Source: Melitaea cinxia | Taxonomy: Eukaryota; Arthropoda; Insecta; Lepidoptera; Nymphalidae | Reading direction: 5' to 3' | Assembly (NCBI RefSeq): GCF_905220565.1 | Contig: NC_059414.1 | Coordinates: 5,330,001 to 5,394,000 of the forward strand | Length of the DNA stretch: 64,000 nucleotides | Shown here: positions 1 to 11,038 of the stretch, in pieces | Layout: each line of letters opens with the position of its first letter | Numbering within the stretch: the first letter of the stretch is position 1 | The notes under the pieces: generated by a model | Databases searched by the model: none | The model's input: the letters and a program-made list of their open reading frames with translations, nothing else | Told to the model about the DNA's origin: nothing | Made by a program: the position numbers and the translations under genes

Positions 1-1319
1 ATTTGTTTTTATGGAATTATGCTAAATAATTAGTCAAATAACTATGTCCGCGCAGCGTTATGATCTCTGGCTCATTGTCAAGCGCTGAAACCAAGCGCAG
101 CGTATAAACTGTGTTCAGTTTTTCGGGCTCAGTGGTTTCGTTGTGGCGTCGATGCCACTATCCCATCTCAATTAATAAATTCACGCCGTTGCAGCTTTTT
201 ACATTTTTTTTATAATAATGGAGGAAAACTTGCCGAAAAAAACAGGATATTATATGGCTACCGTCGCCCATGGACATCTGCAACATAAAAGGAGTAGCGA
301 GTGCGTTGCTGGTCTTTCGGGAAAAGATGTTTCCACACTAGACGCTTGAAAACCATATTAAAGCATTGCATAGCAGCTATATAATAATTGTACAGGAGAA
401 CACGTGGCCACGTTAGCAACTGTCGAGTTTTTACTAGTTTTTAATAGCGGTAATTAATTGCTGACCAATTGTCACTTTAACTTTTTTAATGAGTTTCAAT
501 AGTGCCAAATAGCAAAGGTGGTTTTGGCAATGTCACGTAGAATGGAAAATGGTTCGAAGCGTGCATTTTCGTTTCGTGTATTATTATTAGTTTCGTTATG
601 TATATTATTTTTTGATGTTCATAACAGCAAAATAAAATTAATAATTAAAAATAAATAAAATAAGTTAAGTCACGAGAGATAACTAGTATTAATTATCTCA
701 ACTCAACGAAAGTCTCTGTTTTAATATAGAAAGCTAACAAAATGGATAAAACAATATTCTAACGATCTATTTTCCTAGACGTCAGAAGCAGTTACTGTAC
801 AGCGGCGCACAACTACGAGATGTAAACATAGCACAGAATCTCTTATCTATAAATTAACAGAAAGTAAAATAAAATGTAAAGAGAATCAAAGTTATATAAG
901 AAATTACTTTATTTAAGTGGTTTTTGTAAAGCTACAAACATTTTTAAATCGTAAGTGTAGAAAAAAGTATTTTAGTTAACGTAAGCAGAGTTTTTATGTT
1001 GTAAATAAAAAAATATAAGTAGATTCTGTTGAAAAAAAAATGACAAGAAACTTAACAGTTAATCTCTTAGAAAGAGTCAATGTATCATATAATTATTATA
1101 AAGGTAGGTATAATTAGATGTTTTTATACAATTCCACAACACAATTAAGATAAAATTTCGACTTTGAGTACGTTTACAAAAAACAAGAGAATGTGACTGT
1201 TTGTAAATTGAATAACTAATTAATAGTAAGTTAGGTTTTTCGCATATTAAATTTTTTTTTCTTGAAAATCATACTTAAAGTCTGCATATTTTTTACTTAA
1301 GATATATTTCATTCACTTT
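1..1319. other. AT-rich spacer, possible promoter near its start
   Basis: No coding region is recognised. The first 200 bases are richer in GC than the rest. They hold a TATAAA at 103-108 and an insect-type initiator (TCAGT) at 129-133, about 26 bases downstream, which is suitable spacing for a core promoter. No linked coding exon is seen. From about 560 the sequence is AT-rich with no repeat that I recognise. Confidence 0.3.
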
Positions 1320-1632
1320 AGCCTATCGCAGTCCACTGCTAGACATAGGCCTCCCCAAAAATGGCGAGAACTCATGTGTGTTGCCCATAGTCACCACGCC
1401 GGGCAGGTTGGGCGGGGTGGTGACCGCAGAGATGGCTGTGTTGCATCGAAGACGCTCCTGCCCAGCTTCGGCCTGTGTATTTTAAAGTCAGCAGTTGTTG
1501 GTTATCCCGCCATTATTCGGCTTTTTAAGTTCCAAGGTGGTAGTGGAACTATGTTATCCCTTACTTGTCTCTTACGACACCGACGGAAAGAGAGGAGGTG
1601 GCTATATTCTTTACTGCTGTAACCACACAGCA
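1320..1632 (-). repeat. RTE-tailed SINE-like repeat
   Basis: A nearly full copy of the most abundant short repeat in this window. Read on the minus strand it runs from a GTGTGGTTAC head, through a segment coding nothing, to the tail GGCCTATGTCTAGCAGTGG. That tail matches the C-terminal codons of the RTE LINE fragment at 4095-4558. The open frames across it are by-products of its GC-rich sequence. No clean target-site duplication remains. Confidence 0.85.
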
Positions 1633-2097
1633 AATATATTCCTTTGCTTATATTCCATTACTTCTTAAATGTACTGCAGTTGTTAAATATTTCATACGAC
1701 AACAGTCACTAATACTTAAAAAGGTCACACAATCACAAGTGTCAGCGTACGGCGCTGTTTCCGGCGGAAACCTTTGCTATTTCCGTTCGAGCAGCACGCC
1801 ACGGATTGGAATTTGAATCTTGGGAATTGATAGAAAAACGTTTAAGTTTTTAATACATTGTTACTTTTATTATGAGGGTATACCAGTTAAATATTAAATT
1901 TAGTAGATAAATATATAGATAGTATATCAAAGTAAATGTAATATTCTTATATAATTTGTCATTTTCCGTCTTTCTAATATTGCCTTGGTTTACGCAAATA
2001 TATATTCTACAATCAATTATAATATTAAATTAATATAATATATTAATTTTATATTATATGATATATTAAATAATTAATATAATATATTAAATAATAT
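1633..2097. other. Unassigned AT-rich spacer
   Basis: No gene is seen. A short GC-richer patch at about 1744-1810 stands out without a recognised identity. The 2020-2097 part is made almost only of A and T, with the motif AATATAATATATTAA recurring. Confidence 0.4.
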
Positions 2098-2256
2098 CTT
2101 CGGTGCGACAAAGCCAGCCCTGCGGTCACCAACACGCCTGCTCAGCGTGGTGACTATGGGCAAAACACGTGAGTTCACTCCATTTTTGGCGCGAACTTGT
2201 GGAGGCCTATGTCCAGCAGTGGACTGTAATATGCTGAAATGATTATGCTGATGATG
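2098..2256 (+). repeat. RTE-tailed SINE-like repeat, 5'-truncated
   Basis: Same family as 1320-1632, in the opposite orientation. It starts inside the element at CTTCGGTGCGACAAAGCC and ends at the tail plus a short ATG-rich run, as expected for 5' truncation during target-primed reverse transcription. Confidence 0.8.
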
Positions 2257-3095
2257 ACGCAAATATAAATAACTTTAAAGGGAACATCTTCTTTCAATTA
2301 TCAAAAACAAGAATAAAACATAATAAGTTAAGTAGACAATCGTTGCGAGCGGTAATTAACTCAACGAACAAAATACCACCAGCTTCAAATCCATTGCCAC
2401 TTCAGTCTAAAGTTGTCAGACGAAAAGTATATTTAACTCTTCAGTAAATCGTTTATTAAAATCGTAACTTAAACCAATGAATCCAACATTAATGAATCCA
2501 GTTCGCTTAATTTAATACCGTATTTGATTAAAGTTAGTCTTTTCACTTTATTAATGTTTCATCATAGAAATTATTTCATTTCAAAAAAAATAAATGGGTC
2601 GACTGGAATCCTAGATTTTCTTACAACTCTTTGAAATATTTAAATTGCCCCGGAAAGCGTTCCACTTAATCACGAACCCCGGTGTACCATACAAAGCCTT
2701 TACGTTAGCCGCCTCTTAAACTATTTTAATATAATATCGCGGTTTCTTTGAGGTTCTAAGAGGTAGGTTACAACTGCGCGGTCAGTGTGTTTAACTTTCA
2801 TTAAAGCTTTTAATTGATTAATGTTAGTGTACTTTTTAATTCTGTGAGAAAAAAATGTTTTACTTTTTTATCTTTGTAGCTTTTAGGAGTTAGTAATGAA
2901 TTTTGTAGACGATATATAGACAGTATTAAATGATGTATTAAATATTGTTTTCTAATGTTTATGCGAATTTATTAGATGTATTAAATATTATATGTATTTA
3001 ATAACTGACATTTGTCAGAGCCAATGACAAAAGAAAGAAGTAAAATCATATTTACATCACATCTTCCATTATTTTGTAATATTATATTTTGTTGT
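2257..3095. other. Unassigned spacer
   Basis: AT-rich, with no open frame, RNA gene or repeat that I recognise. Confidence 0.4.
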
Positions 3096-3400
3096 TGAGG
3101 AGCAGGAAATGTCTTAGTCAAAATTTAAAACAGCCCGATCGGGGAAATACGTCAATCTTATAAGTACATCTGATCACTTTTTATTAATACTGTTCTCAAA
3201 TAGCGTTGTCACAGATTACTAAATAGTTACTACGTATAACTACGTGTTGTGTTCCTCTGATAAGTTGGTCACAGCTCCAGACCAGAACTAGGGTCATCAA
3301 CGCGCTTGTAATGCTCCTGTGCTACAGGATTCCATGAGCTACGGTATCTATCAGCTTACCATCAAGTTCGTACGCTTGTTTTTCCACCCTTGTAATATAA
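3096..3400 (-). repeat. GTCGGC-type interspersed repeat (diverged)
   Basis: A diverged minus-strand copy of a repeat whose best copies are at 5475-5780 and 58325-58535. Recognisable blocks are the GAGCAG...CAGCCCGATCGGGG end, the ATCAACGCGCTTGTAATGC block and the CTTACCATCAAGTTCGTACG end. Spacer sequence between the blocks has drifted. Confidence 0.6.
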
Positions 3401-4094
3401 AAAAAATATATTGAGTAGTGTGTGTTACGTGAATAAGAATTAACTTGATATGAAAACCACTATCTGGGTGCATTCGGACGAGGCTGATTCATGCGAATTC
3501 ACTCAGAGCGAGTCCTGTTATCGTGTCAGCTTGGCTCATCGTCGTAAGCGAGAAACGCGGCAACGCGTCAAAACGCGATAAACTCACTTAATCATACCTA
3601 CAATAATATTTATTATTTGATTTATCGCGTTCATTCTCTTTGTATGAACTATTGGTCGTACTGTTTTCCATTACACCTAGGATATATTATACTACTATGT
3701 AGTCTAGATATACATATGTACATGGTCAAGCCCTTTGTTCTTGTACCCGACTAGAAAAAAGCTCAGGCTCAACCAGATCATGTATCTGGACCGGATCAGG
3801 ATAGATTGAGGCATGCCAGATCAGGCAAGCTCTATCAGGACCAGGTCTGGTCCAGACAAGGATAGCCTGATGTAAAATATAATCAAGTATGGTAAGCAGG
3901 TAAGGCACGCGAACTGAACTTGAATCGCGCTATTAATATTTTTAAACGCACTTAGTATATATACAGTTATCAGGACAGTCTAGCAGGGAGTCCATTTCTA
4001 CACAGCGGAGCAGTCGCTAGTAGTTGGAAGTAGTTATTTATTAGAAGTTAATAAACAAAATGTAATTAATAATAATTAATTAATAACATAAAAA

Positions 4095-4558
4095 CATTCC
4101 AATAAAAGCATTCCACAATGCTTGAAGACAAAAGTTTTCGAGCAATGCGTCCTGCCTGTGTTAACATACGAAGCCGAGACGTGGACACTGACGAAGGGAC
4201 TGGTCCACAAGTTTAAAGTCGCTCAACGTGCAATGGAACGGGCTATGCTTGGGGTCTCTCTCAAAGACAGGATTAGAAATGAGACTATCCGCGAGAGAAC
4301 GAAAGTAACCGACATAGCCCACAGAATTAGCAAGTTGAAGTGGCAGTGGGCTGGTCATCTGTGTTGCAGGACCGATGGCCGTTGGAGTAGACGGGTCCTA
4401 GAGTGGAGACCGCGTCTTGGCAAACGCAGTGTGGGACGTCCTCCGGCGCGTTGGACCGACGAGGATTGCGGAGGACCGGGATGTGTGGCGCGAACTTGGG
4501 GAGGCCTATGTCCAGCAGTAGACTGCGATAGGCTGAAGTGATTGATTGTGTGTGATTG
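4095..4558 (+). mobile_element. RTE-clade LINE 3' fragment
   Basis: A 464-bp 5'-truncated LINE insertion flanked by a perfect 10-bp target-site duplication, AACATAAAAA, at 4085-4094 and 4559-4568. The 3' end is a short ATTG/TGTG repeat rather than poly-A, as is usual for RTE elements. The same element at 63385-64000 has the uninterrupted site, which supports these boundaries. Confidence 0.85.
4122..4541 (+). pseudogene. RTE LINE reverse transcriptase, C-terminal fragment
   Basis: The open frame gives the C-terminal part of an RTE-type endonuclease/reverse transcriptase: a YEAETWTLT motif (the family has Y-G-E-T-W), QRAMERAMLGVSL, KLKWQWAGHL and GRPPARWTDED. The catalytic palm is absent, lost to 5' truncation. 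After RWTDED the true family frame continues in another reading frame (DRDVWRELGEAYVQQ) and then meets an in-frame TAG, so the copy carries a frameshift and a stop. It cannot encode an active enzyme. Confidence 0.85.
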
Positions 4559-4870
4559 AACATAAAAATAAAAATAATTAATATTTAAAGTAAAAACAAA
4601 TAAATAATACATTGGAAAAAAAAACAGAAATAAATATCATAATAATTATGTTAAGTAACATATTTATAATATCAATTCGCTTTTTTTTAAACTATTTTTC
4701 AAGAAAATACATTCGTGTTTTTTAAAAGAACCGAACCGAACGGCTGATCAGGATGAGATGACATTTCCTGATCTGGACCCGATCAGGAAATCTCATCTCA
4801 CCTTATCTAGTCCTGATCAGGCATGCCTGGTCTGGTCCTTCTAAGGAAGACGAAAAAATTTCTACTCAGG

Positions 4871-5474
4871 TAGGAGAAGGGATAGCGATCGTCACTAATC
4901 GTTGGGAATACATCTGCTAATCTGCAGTGAAGCAGCGTGGTTAAGCTCCGACCAAGCCAATATTCTGTCTAAAATAGTTGAATCTTAGTTGTAAGAGAAA
5001 AGTACATAGATATGGAAATTTTGGATCCTGAAATGCTCTCTAAGGCCGTTGTGTTATGTTCTATTGACGATGAACACGGTCTTTTGAAAAAGGTCGTAAG
5101 CACCATACCAGATACATCGCTCACGCGTTTTAAGTAGTAATGTATTCTATTTCATTCTCTCCTGTATGTTACGTGTTGATTTTATCATCGTGACGCATTT
5201 TCGTTTCACCGAGTTTCAAATCGCAACGATTCTAAAGAGGTTTCAATTAAAAAACCTTTATGAACAGATTCAAGACAATGTGGTACTTTTCTGTCATATC
5301 CTTAAAATGTTTTTGTTAGCTCGAAGGTTCGAATTAGGAGTAACCTTCACATGCCATAAATTCCATAAATAATTTAAATTTACGGAGGAATTCGAACCTA
5401 GAAAATTAGGCATGTTTATTTATTTTACAATATATTACGTAAGTAATTATATTACGTTAAAATACATACTTATA
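4871..5474. other. Unassigned spacer
   Basis: No repeat or gene is recognised. A 68-codon open frame at 5166-5372 lacks any familiar motif and is judged to be chance. Confidence 0.35.
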
Positions 5475-5780
5475 CTTTTTTTTGTCACTAGGTCGGCAAA
5501 CAAGCGTACGGCTCACCTGATGGTAAGCGATTACCGTAGCTTATAGACGCCTGCAACACCAGAAGCATCGCAAGCGCGTTGCCGACCCAATCCCCAATCC
5601 CCCCAGGAGCTCTGGTCACCTTACTCACCAACAGGAATACAATACTGCTTGAAAACAGTATTATTTTGCTGTGATCATCTGTAAGGTCGAGGTACTACCC
5701 CAGTCGGGCTGCTCCATATTTTGAGCAGGAAATTCCTGCTGTGCCTTCCGTATTTACGGCTTATAGTTTGTTGTACGTAG
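5475..5780 (+). repeat. GTCGGC-type interspersed repeat, well preserved
   Basis: Starts with a T-run followed by GTCGGCAAACAAGCGTACGG, continues through GGTAAGCG and GACGCCTGCAAC, then AAGCGCGTTGCCGACC, which forms an inverted match to the start. It ends in the GTAAGGTCGAGGTACTACCC and GAGCAGGAAATTCCTGC blocks. It codes for nothing. At least ten further copies lie in this window on both strands. It is probably a non-autonomous element widespread in Lepidoptera; its class is not certain. Confidence 0.75.
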
Positions 5781-5794
5781 AGTTTATTTCTATA

Positions 5795-6110
5795 TCTAAT
5801 ATATAAAATTCTCGTGTTGCGGTATTTGTAGTTAAACTCCTCCGAAACGGCTTGACCGATTCTCATGAAATTTTGTGTGCATATCGGGTAGGTCTGAGAA
5901 TCGAACAACACCTATTTTTCATCTCCCTAAATGTTAAGGGTAGTCCATCCCTAATTTTTTTTTTTAATTTTTAGATAAATTTTTTATTTTTTATTTTTTT
6001 ATGATACAACATTAAAAAATACATACAACCCTAAATTTTCAACCCTCTACGATCAAACCCTATTTTTAAATAGCGTTTAGCGGCAAGACAACGTTTGCCG
6101 AGTCAGCTAA
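5795..6110 (+). mobile_element. Non-autonomous Helitron
   Basis: Begins with TC (TCTAATATATAAAATTC) after an A and ends with CTAA, fitting the Helitron CTRR terminus. Just before the end is the expected hairpin: CGGCAA at 6081-6086 pairs with TTGCCG at 6095-6100, and six bases later comes the terminus. No Rep/helicase coding is present, so it would need proteins supplied in trans. Confidence 0.75.
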
Positions 6111-6269
6111 GTATAAATATAATATTTTTAGAAATCAATAAATTATTTGTATAGATCTTGAAAGCCTCTTACCTAGAGTACGTTTCTAGCTTACGTTTAG
6201 ACGGTGTATTTCTGCAAACGAGCTTAACCATTTTACATAACTTTATCTCTAGTATTGTTTTGACAATAT

Positions 6270-6523
6270 AATACATATATTAATACGCTAAGGTTAAGAT
6301 GTTTGTCTCCCTTTTTAGAAAAAACCTCACAATTACTCCACATAAATTATATATCATTTTATAGATAATTGCTTGCTCTACCGGCATCCATAACTTAAAA
6401 GTTTATTATTGCTTTTGTTTTTGTAAATTAAGTAATTATTAAAATTATATATAATCATGACAGCTTTTATTCTGAAACAATGTCAACATGATTTGAGGGG
6501 TACTCGCACGGGTATTGCTAGTA
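6270..6523 (+). mobile_element. Helitron-like element, copy 1
   Basis: Matches 57440-57717 along its length (blocks such as GGTTAAGATGTTTG, AAAACCTCACAATTACTCC, ACCGGCATCCA, GCACGGGTATTGCTAGT). It ends in CTAGT. The left arm of the terminal hairpin, intact in the other copy, is mostly lost here. Confidence 0.6.
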
Positions 6524-6525
6524 GG

Positions 6526-7744
6526 TATATAATAAATACACACATGAATAGCACTGGTAATTTAGATATAATTTTTTTGTTACATCGTATAAATATATAA
6601 TGCGCGCATTGGAATTTTTTTTGATGAAATACTAAGCCATGCCAAGTGGAAGACATTTTAAGTATTTATTTTGCATATATACTTCAAAGAGATTAACGTG
6701 ACATTCATTTGTTTCTAAAACTTGTTGGTTATTCGATTTCAATCCCTTAGAGAAAAATTAAATTATTTCACCAATCGCAAACTGGAAAATTATTATTTTG
6801 ATATAAAATACTAGTTCTAGAATACTTGACGATTGAAATGAAAATGGCATTGGCAATGGCAATGGCACATGGAATTAAAGCCAGTGTTGACAGGTACACC
6901 TAAAGACAATTTTTGTAGTTATGTCAAAGAGTAAAAAGGGGCTGAGAGATGGCGAAATTATGAAAACGATGGGTGCTGAATGAAGCAGACAACTTTAGAC
7001 GCAGTCTACAACAAGGTATTATTGAATACATATTCCCTTATTACTGGAAATAATACATACATAATGTAATATTAATTAAAAAACGCAAAATTAGAAAAAT
7101 TAGAGTTTTGTTAATTGAAAATTACTCGTGGATTTAGCTAAAAGAATATTAAGCACTGACATCAAAACAAAAATACATCTACTCACATCGATCGCATATA
7201 AACTCCATTGCAAATCAATTAAGGTGCAATTGTTGTACATTATTCAGAACCGATTGTCCTCGCTCTTTAGTAACTGTTAAAGATGAGTTACGATTAGAAG
7301 TGGCATATGTTGACAAAGCGCCGAAGCATACATCAAAGCAACTTGCTGTTGCACTTATAGCTTTGTGTTATAAGTATCCCGACACAAAATCTAATATCCT
7401 ATTTTATCCCCTTATAGAGCCGTTGGGGAGACGTTTGTTTGCGTTTATGATTTTCTATCATAAACTCCAGTAAATCAATTTATTGCTAGGAAAATATTAT
7501 AAATAATATCACTTAAATCTTAAATGTTGAATTAAGATCTTTAATTTCCTTTCACTACCCAGTTATTTTAAATTTATTTATTGGTGTTTTATTGTCAGAG
7601 TCGAGAAATAGAGGGGGCGTTGTGTGTGAGACGCGTGTACAGACTTAAAAGGTAGTATTTAATAGTTGAAATAAAGAAAATATGGAAAATAACAATATAA
7701 AATTATAAAGCATCATCCCCATTCATTTTATTCGAACATAAAAA
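6526..7744. other. Unassigned spacer
   Basis: No gene or recognised repeat. The stretch 7260-7450 is less AT-rich but all frames contain stops. Confidence 0.35.
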
Positions 7745-7960
7745 AAAAATCATCACTTTGTCGACGCGACGACGGAGCGACACAGCACTGGCTTTTGCGC
7801 TTGCGGTCGCGAGTTCTATCCCCGCACATGACAAACATTTGTATTGGTTATATAGATGTTTCTCGTGGTCAGAGCCTTTGTACTTGTGCATTGCATGTGT
7901 TTCGTAACCCCCGACACAAGAGAAAATCCTACTGGGAGCTGTTAAGTGTGAAGTTTGTAT
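7745..7960 (+). repeat. tRNA-derived SINE
   Basis: A tRNA-like head with a degenerate RNA polymerase III B box (GAGTTCTATCC) is followed by the body ACAAACATTTGTATTGG, GTTATATAGATG and the CCCGACACAAGAG...GGAGCTGTTAAGTGTGAAG end. The same body type is seen at 36477-36657 and 37505-37671. Confidence 0.7.
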
Positions 7961-8342
7961 AAGGTTTCCTGAAAATTACATAAATAAATTATTATTTATC
8001 TTAAAAGTATTTTGTTATTTCCAAATCATAAAAAAGGATAATCTTACTAAATAAGAATTCAACGCCTAATCCTGTAAGCTTCAGATAAGCCGTTTTAGAA
8101 ATTAGTATTTTATGTTACAACAAAATATAAAAAAGTACTAAGTATTTTAAAACAAAATAAAAATCAAACATTTTTCTTATTTTGTTCGTGTGATTTAGAA
8201 TTCAGTTTTATTATTACATTAATAATTATTTTTATGATAAGCGTAGAATATATGAACACAGCAACAGACAGGCAAATATTATAAAACTAATTTCTTGGCT
8301 TCTGCTTACATAAAGATGTTTGACTTCTAAAAAAAATTGAAG

Positions 8343-8580
8343 TAAAACTTCTTTACGCACACTTGATTGGAGTAAGCTGGTAAATGCGTGATGAGAGCGT
8401 TACGAAAAATGTGATCGGGTGAGGTGAACGGAGCATGAGATAGGGGTGCGAGCACATATTTTCTTACTCCTTTCTATCATAGCCAGTTACGTTTTTTATA
8501 TCTAAGACACAGAGCAGGCCTATCGTGCAGAAGTTTGACTTCAGTCATGTAGTCTAAAGTACACTCCTTTTTTTATTAAA
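8343..8580 (+). repeat. Unnamed interspersed repeat, copy 1 of 3
   Basis: Shares the blocks TTTACGCAC, GGAGTAAGCTGGT, GAGAGCGTTACGAAAA, GTGATCGGG and GAGGTGAACGGA with 38926-39125 and, inverted, with 48231-48405. The copies end near GACTTCAGTC...AGTACACT. This copy carries extra internal sequence. It codes for nothing. Confidence 0.6.
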
Positions 8581-8925
8581 AAACATTTTTATATCTTTCC
8601 ACGAGACATAATTTTTACTTTTATTATACTGTATGTTATACTGTGCTACTATTTTTATGTGTAAAAATTGTTAAATTATATCTATTCCAAAAGGATCGTT
8701 CCTCTTAGCTCGTATATATCGACAGGAGCTTAAATAATTTATTATTGGAAGCCACCTGGCAAATGGGCAGTTACGTATACATCGACAGTGATACCATATC
8801 TCATTCTCTCATTGTTAATATTCTATTAGTTATATGCAACTTTCTGCAGTTTTGTCAATTTTTATTTATCGATAAACATCTAGGGGTCTTACTTTGTCTT
8901 TTTATTCTATTTGTTTTTCGTTTCC

Positions 8926-9263
8926 GTACATCATTATCATCATCCCTTCAGCCTATCGCAGTCCACTGCTGGACATAGGCCTCCACAAGTTCACGCCAAA
9001 AATGGCGGGAACTCGTGTGTATTGCCCGTAGTCACCATTCTGGGCAGGCGGGTTGGTGACCGCAGGGCTGGCTTTGTCGCACGAAGACACTGCTGCCGTC
9101 TTCAGCCTGCGTATTTCAAAGCCAGCAGTTGGATGGTTATCCCGCCATCGGTCGGCTTTTTAAGTTCCAAGGTGGTAGTGGAACTGTGTTATCCCTTAGT
9201 CGCCACTAACGACAGCCACAAGAGAGGGGGTGGCTATATTCTTTACTGCCGTAGCCACATAGC
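8926..9263 (-). repeat. RTE-tailed SINE-like repeat, near full length
   Basis: An almost complete minus-strand copy, with an ATG-rich tail (CAT repeats on the + strand at 8926-8945) followed inward by the shared RTE tail. Flanks resemble a decayed duplication: CGTTTCCGTACAT on the left and CGTTTACGTATAT on the right. Confidence 0.85.
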
Positions 9264-10379
9264 GTTTACGTATATAAAAGATGATATATAGTAGTCGATA
9301 CTTAGTAAAAATGTAACAATCGTGACGTTGAAGATGAACGTATATTTTGAACTTTTTAAAGAAATCATAAAAGTATTTCATTATTGTGTGTTCGGCTAAG
9401 CTTTAGCCTAAATATACTAAACAAGTTTGAATAAAATTAGTTACGATTTAAATTTATTCTTACAGGCAAGGACATTAGATACTTTTTAGCCTAAAATTCA
9501 GCGTGTTCTTGAGATATAGAATACAAATCAAAATGTCTACTCAAGTGTAACTTACTGATTACGTTACCTCATTTCATTCTATTTTTTATAACTAAAGTAA
9601 ATATTTCAAAGAAGGAGGAGCCCAGGAGCTCTAGCTACCTTACAAAGGACCACAATATTACTTGAGCGCAGTAATTTGACGTTCGAAAAACAATACCTAA
9701 AAGAAAAATTAACAAAGATCTTGTAATATAAAGAATAATGTAAATGAACACTTTGTTCTCTATACTGTTAGTTCAAGTAAGCAGAAAGCGACAAAGTTAT
9801 TCTTATATCTAATAGAAATATTCCTGCACAGGAATTAGTTCAAGTAGTATAACCGGGTAAACGATTTTCTTGTAGTTGCTTACACTGCTTGGCACTTCCT
9901 TTCCTCTTTGCATAACACTCACATGCCGTGAGTGCTGAAGAACATAGAGTATAATGAATGTTGGAAGTGGTGACATAATTGTTATAAGACTAGCTGACTT
10001 GACAGATTATGGACTGGCGTGTTTTACCTTTTTTCTTTTATACAAACTTTTTCCCGACGATAACTAATACAAAAAAAAAAAAAAATACTAGACATATTTT
10101 GACGATTACTTATTATTTATATAGGAGCATTAGATAGGTGCATTCTCTTTTTAATCACGGCTCTTATACAAACGTAAAAGTCCATGACGAACACCGTAAG
10201 ATTATAATAAATAATAATAATAAATATCTTATGACATACACGCACAGTCGTCTGTTCCTACAGTAAGCAACTTAATAAAACAAAATTATAGAAAATAACC
10301 GGCTGATACAGCTAAATATTATTGTTTTGATAAATATAATAGAATTGTTACATATATAAAAATATAATTACAAATGTTA
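9264..10379. other. Spacer with a GTCGGC-type fragment
   Basis: Only a short fragment at about 9613-9690 is recognised (CCCAGGAGCTCTAGCTACCTTAC, then ACTTGAGCGCAGTA), which belongs to the GTCGGC-type repeat. The remainder is AT-rich with a 14-base A-run near 10073. Confidence 0.4.
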
Positions 10380-10465
10380 CACAGGCGAGAATCGAACCCG
10401 CAACCCGCGGGGCAGAAAGCAGGGTAAAGCACTACAAACTGCGCCAACGAGTTAGTCAAAAATAT
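10380..10465 (-). repeat. tRNA-like SINE head
   Basis: On the minus strand it reads like a tRNA-derived head: an A-box-like TTGGCGCAGTTTG and a B box GGGTTCGATTC spaced as in tRNA promoters. The body is missing or unrecognisable. It is not a convincing functional tRNA, because no complete cloverleaf can be drawn. Confidence 0.55.
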
Positions 10466-10547
10466 TTTTAAAAACCACGTATTTGGTACGCGTTACATTT
10501 AAAATCAAATTATAGTAATTGTGATTATTTTGTGGAACTTCATTTAT

Positions 10548-11038
10548 TAGAACGAACTTACGGCAGGCTTGATATTTGGCTGGGCGACCGAACTGAAAAA
10601 AATGTAGTACTAAAACCGTAAGAAAAAATATATTACGGAAGTGACGTAATATCAGTCACACGACTGTATAATATGACGTTTGTAAAAGTAAAATATTACT
10701 AGTAAACTTTTTTAAAAATTATTTATGTAATTTTATACTGTCGACAAAAATAAATAAAGACACATGTTTTATTTCACTTAATAGTTTGAATTATTATTAT
10801 TATTTTGTTTAATTTATTTTCTTTTACGGTATTTGTTATTTTATAAAATACTAAATTTCCTAAATACATTTATGTACCTACTTAATTAAAAACCAATCAA
10901 AAAAATTAAAAAAAATCAAGAAGTAGAAAATATATATAAAAATCAACATTTTTTTACTGCTTTAATTGTGCTTAAATTGTGTTGTTTCTATACTATCCGA
11001 AGGAACTTCCTGGTGTTCCATGACACCATATAATTTTT
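10548..11038 (+). mobile_element. Unnamed non-autonomous element, copy 1 (inverted partner at 15.8 kb)
   Basis: Aligns over nearly its whole length with the reverse complement of 15817-16288. Shared blocks are TTACGGCAGGCTTGA, TTGGCTGGGCGACCGAACTG, CAGTCACACGACTGTATAATATG and CTATACTATCCGAAGGAAC. The end has a hairpin-forming GGTGTTCCATGACACC. It codes for nothing. Confidence 0.7.

Larger units (their letters stand above)
3746..4870. mobile_element. TIR element rich in GATCAGG palindromes, carrying a nested RTE insertion
   Basis: The ends form imperfect terminal inverted repeats: CCCGACTAGAAAA on the left, and CCTGAGTAGAAAT when the right end is read on the minus strand. Both ends are flanked by TA. 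Subterminal parts consist of GATCAGG, GGCATGCC and CTGGTCC palindromes and can fold strongly. It codes for nothing of its own, so it is probably a non-autonomous DNA transposon. A second copy starts at 63385, and a 66-bp relic with both ends lies at 21869. The middle is interrupted by the LINE fragment at 4095-4558. Confidence 0.7.

Noticed and set aside
8911..9291. 126-codon open frame
   Set aside because: It runs through the RTE-tailed repeat at 8926-9263. The same frame recurs in other copies and reflects repeat composition, not a gene.
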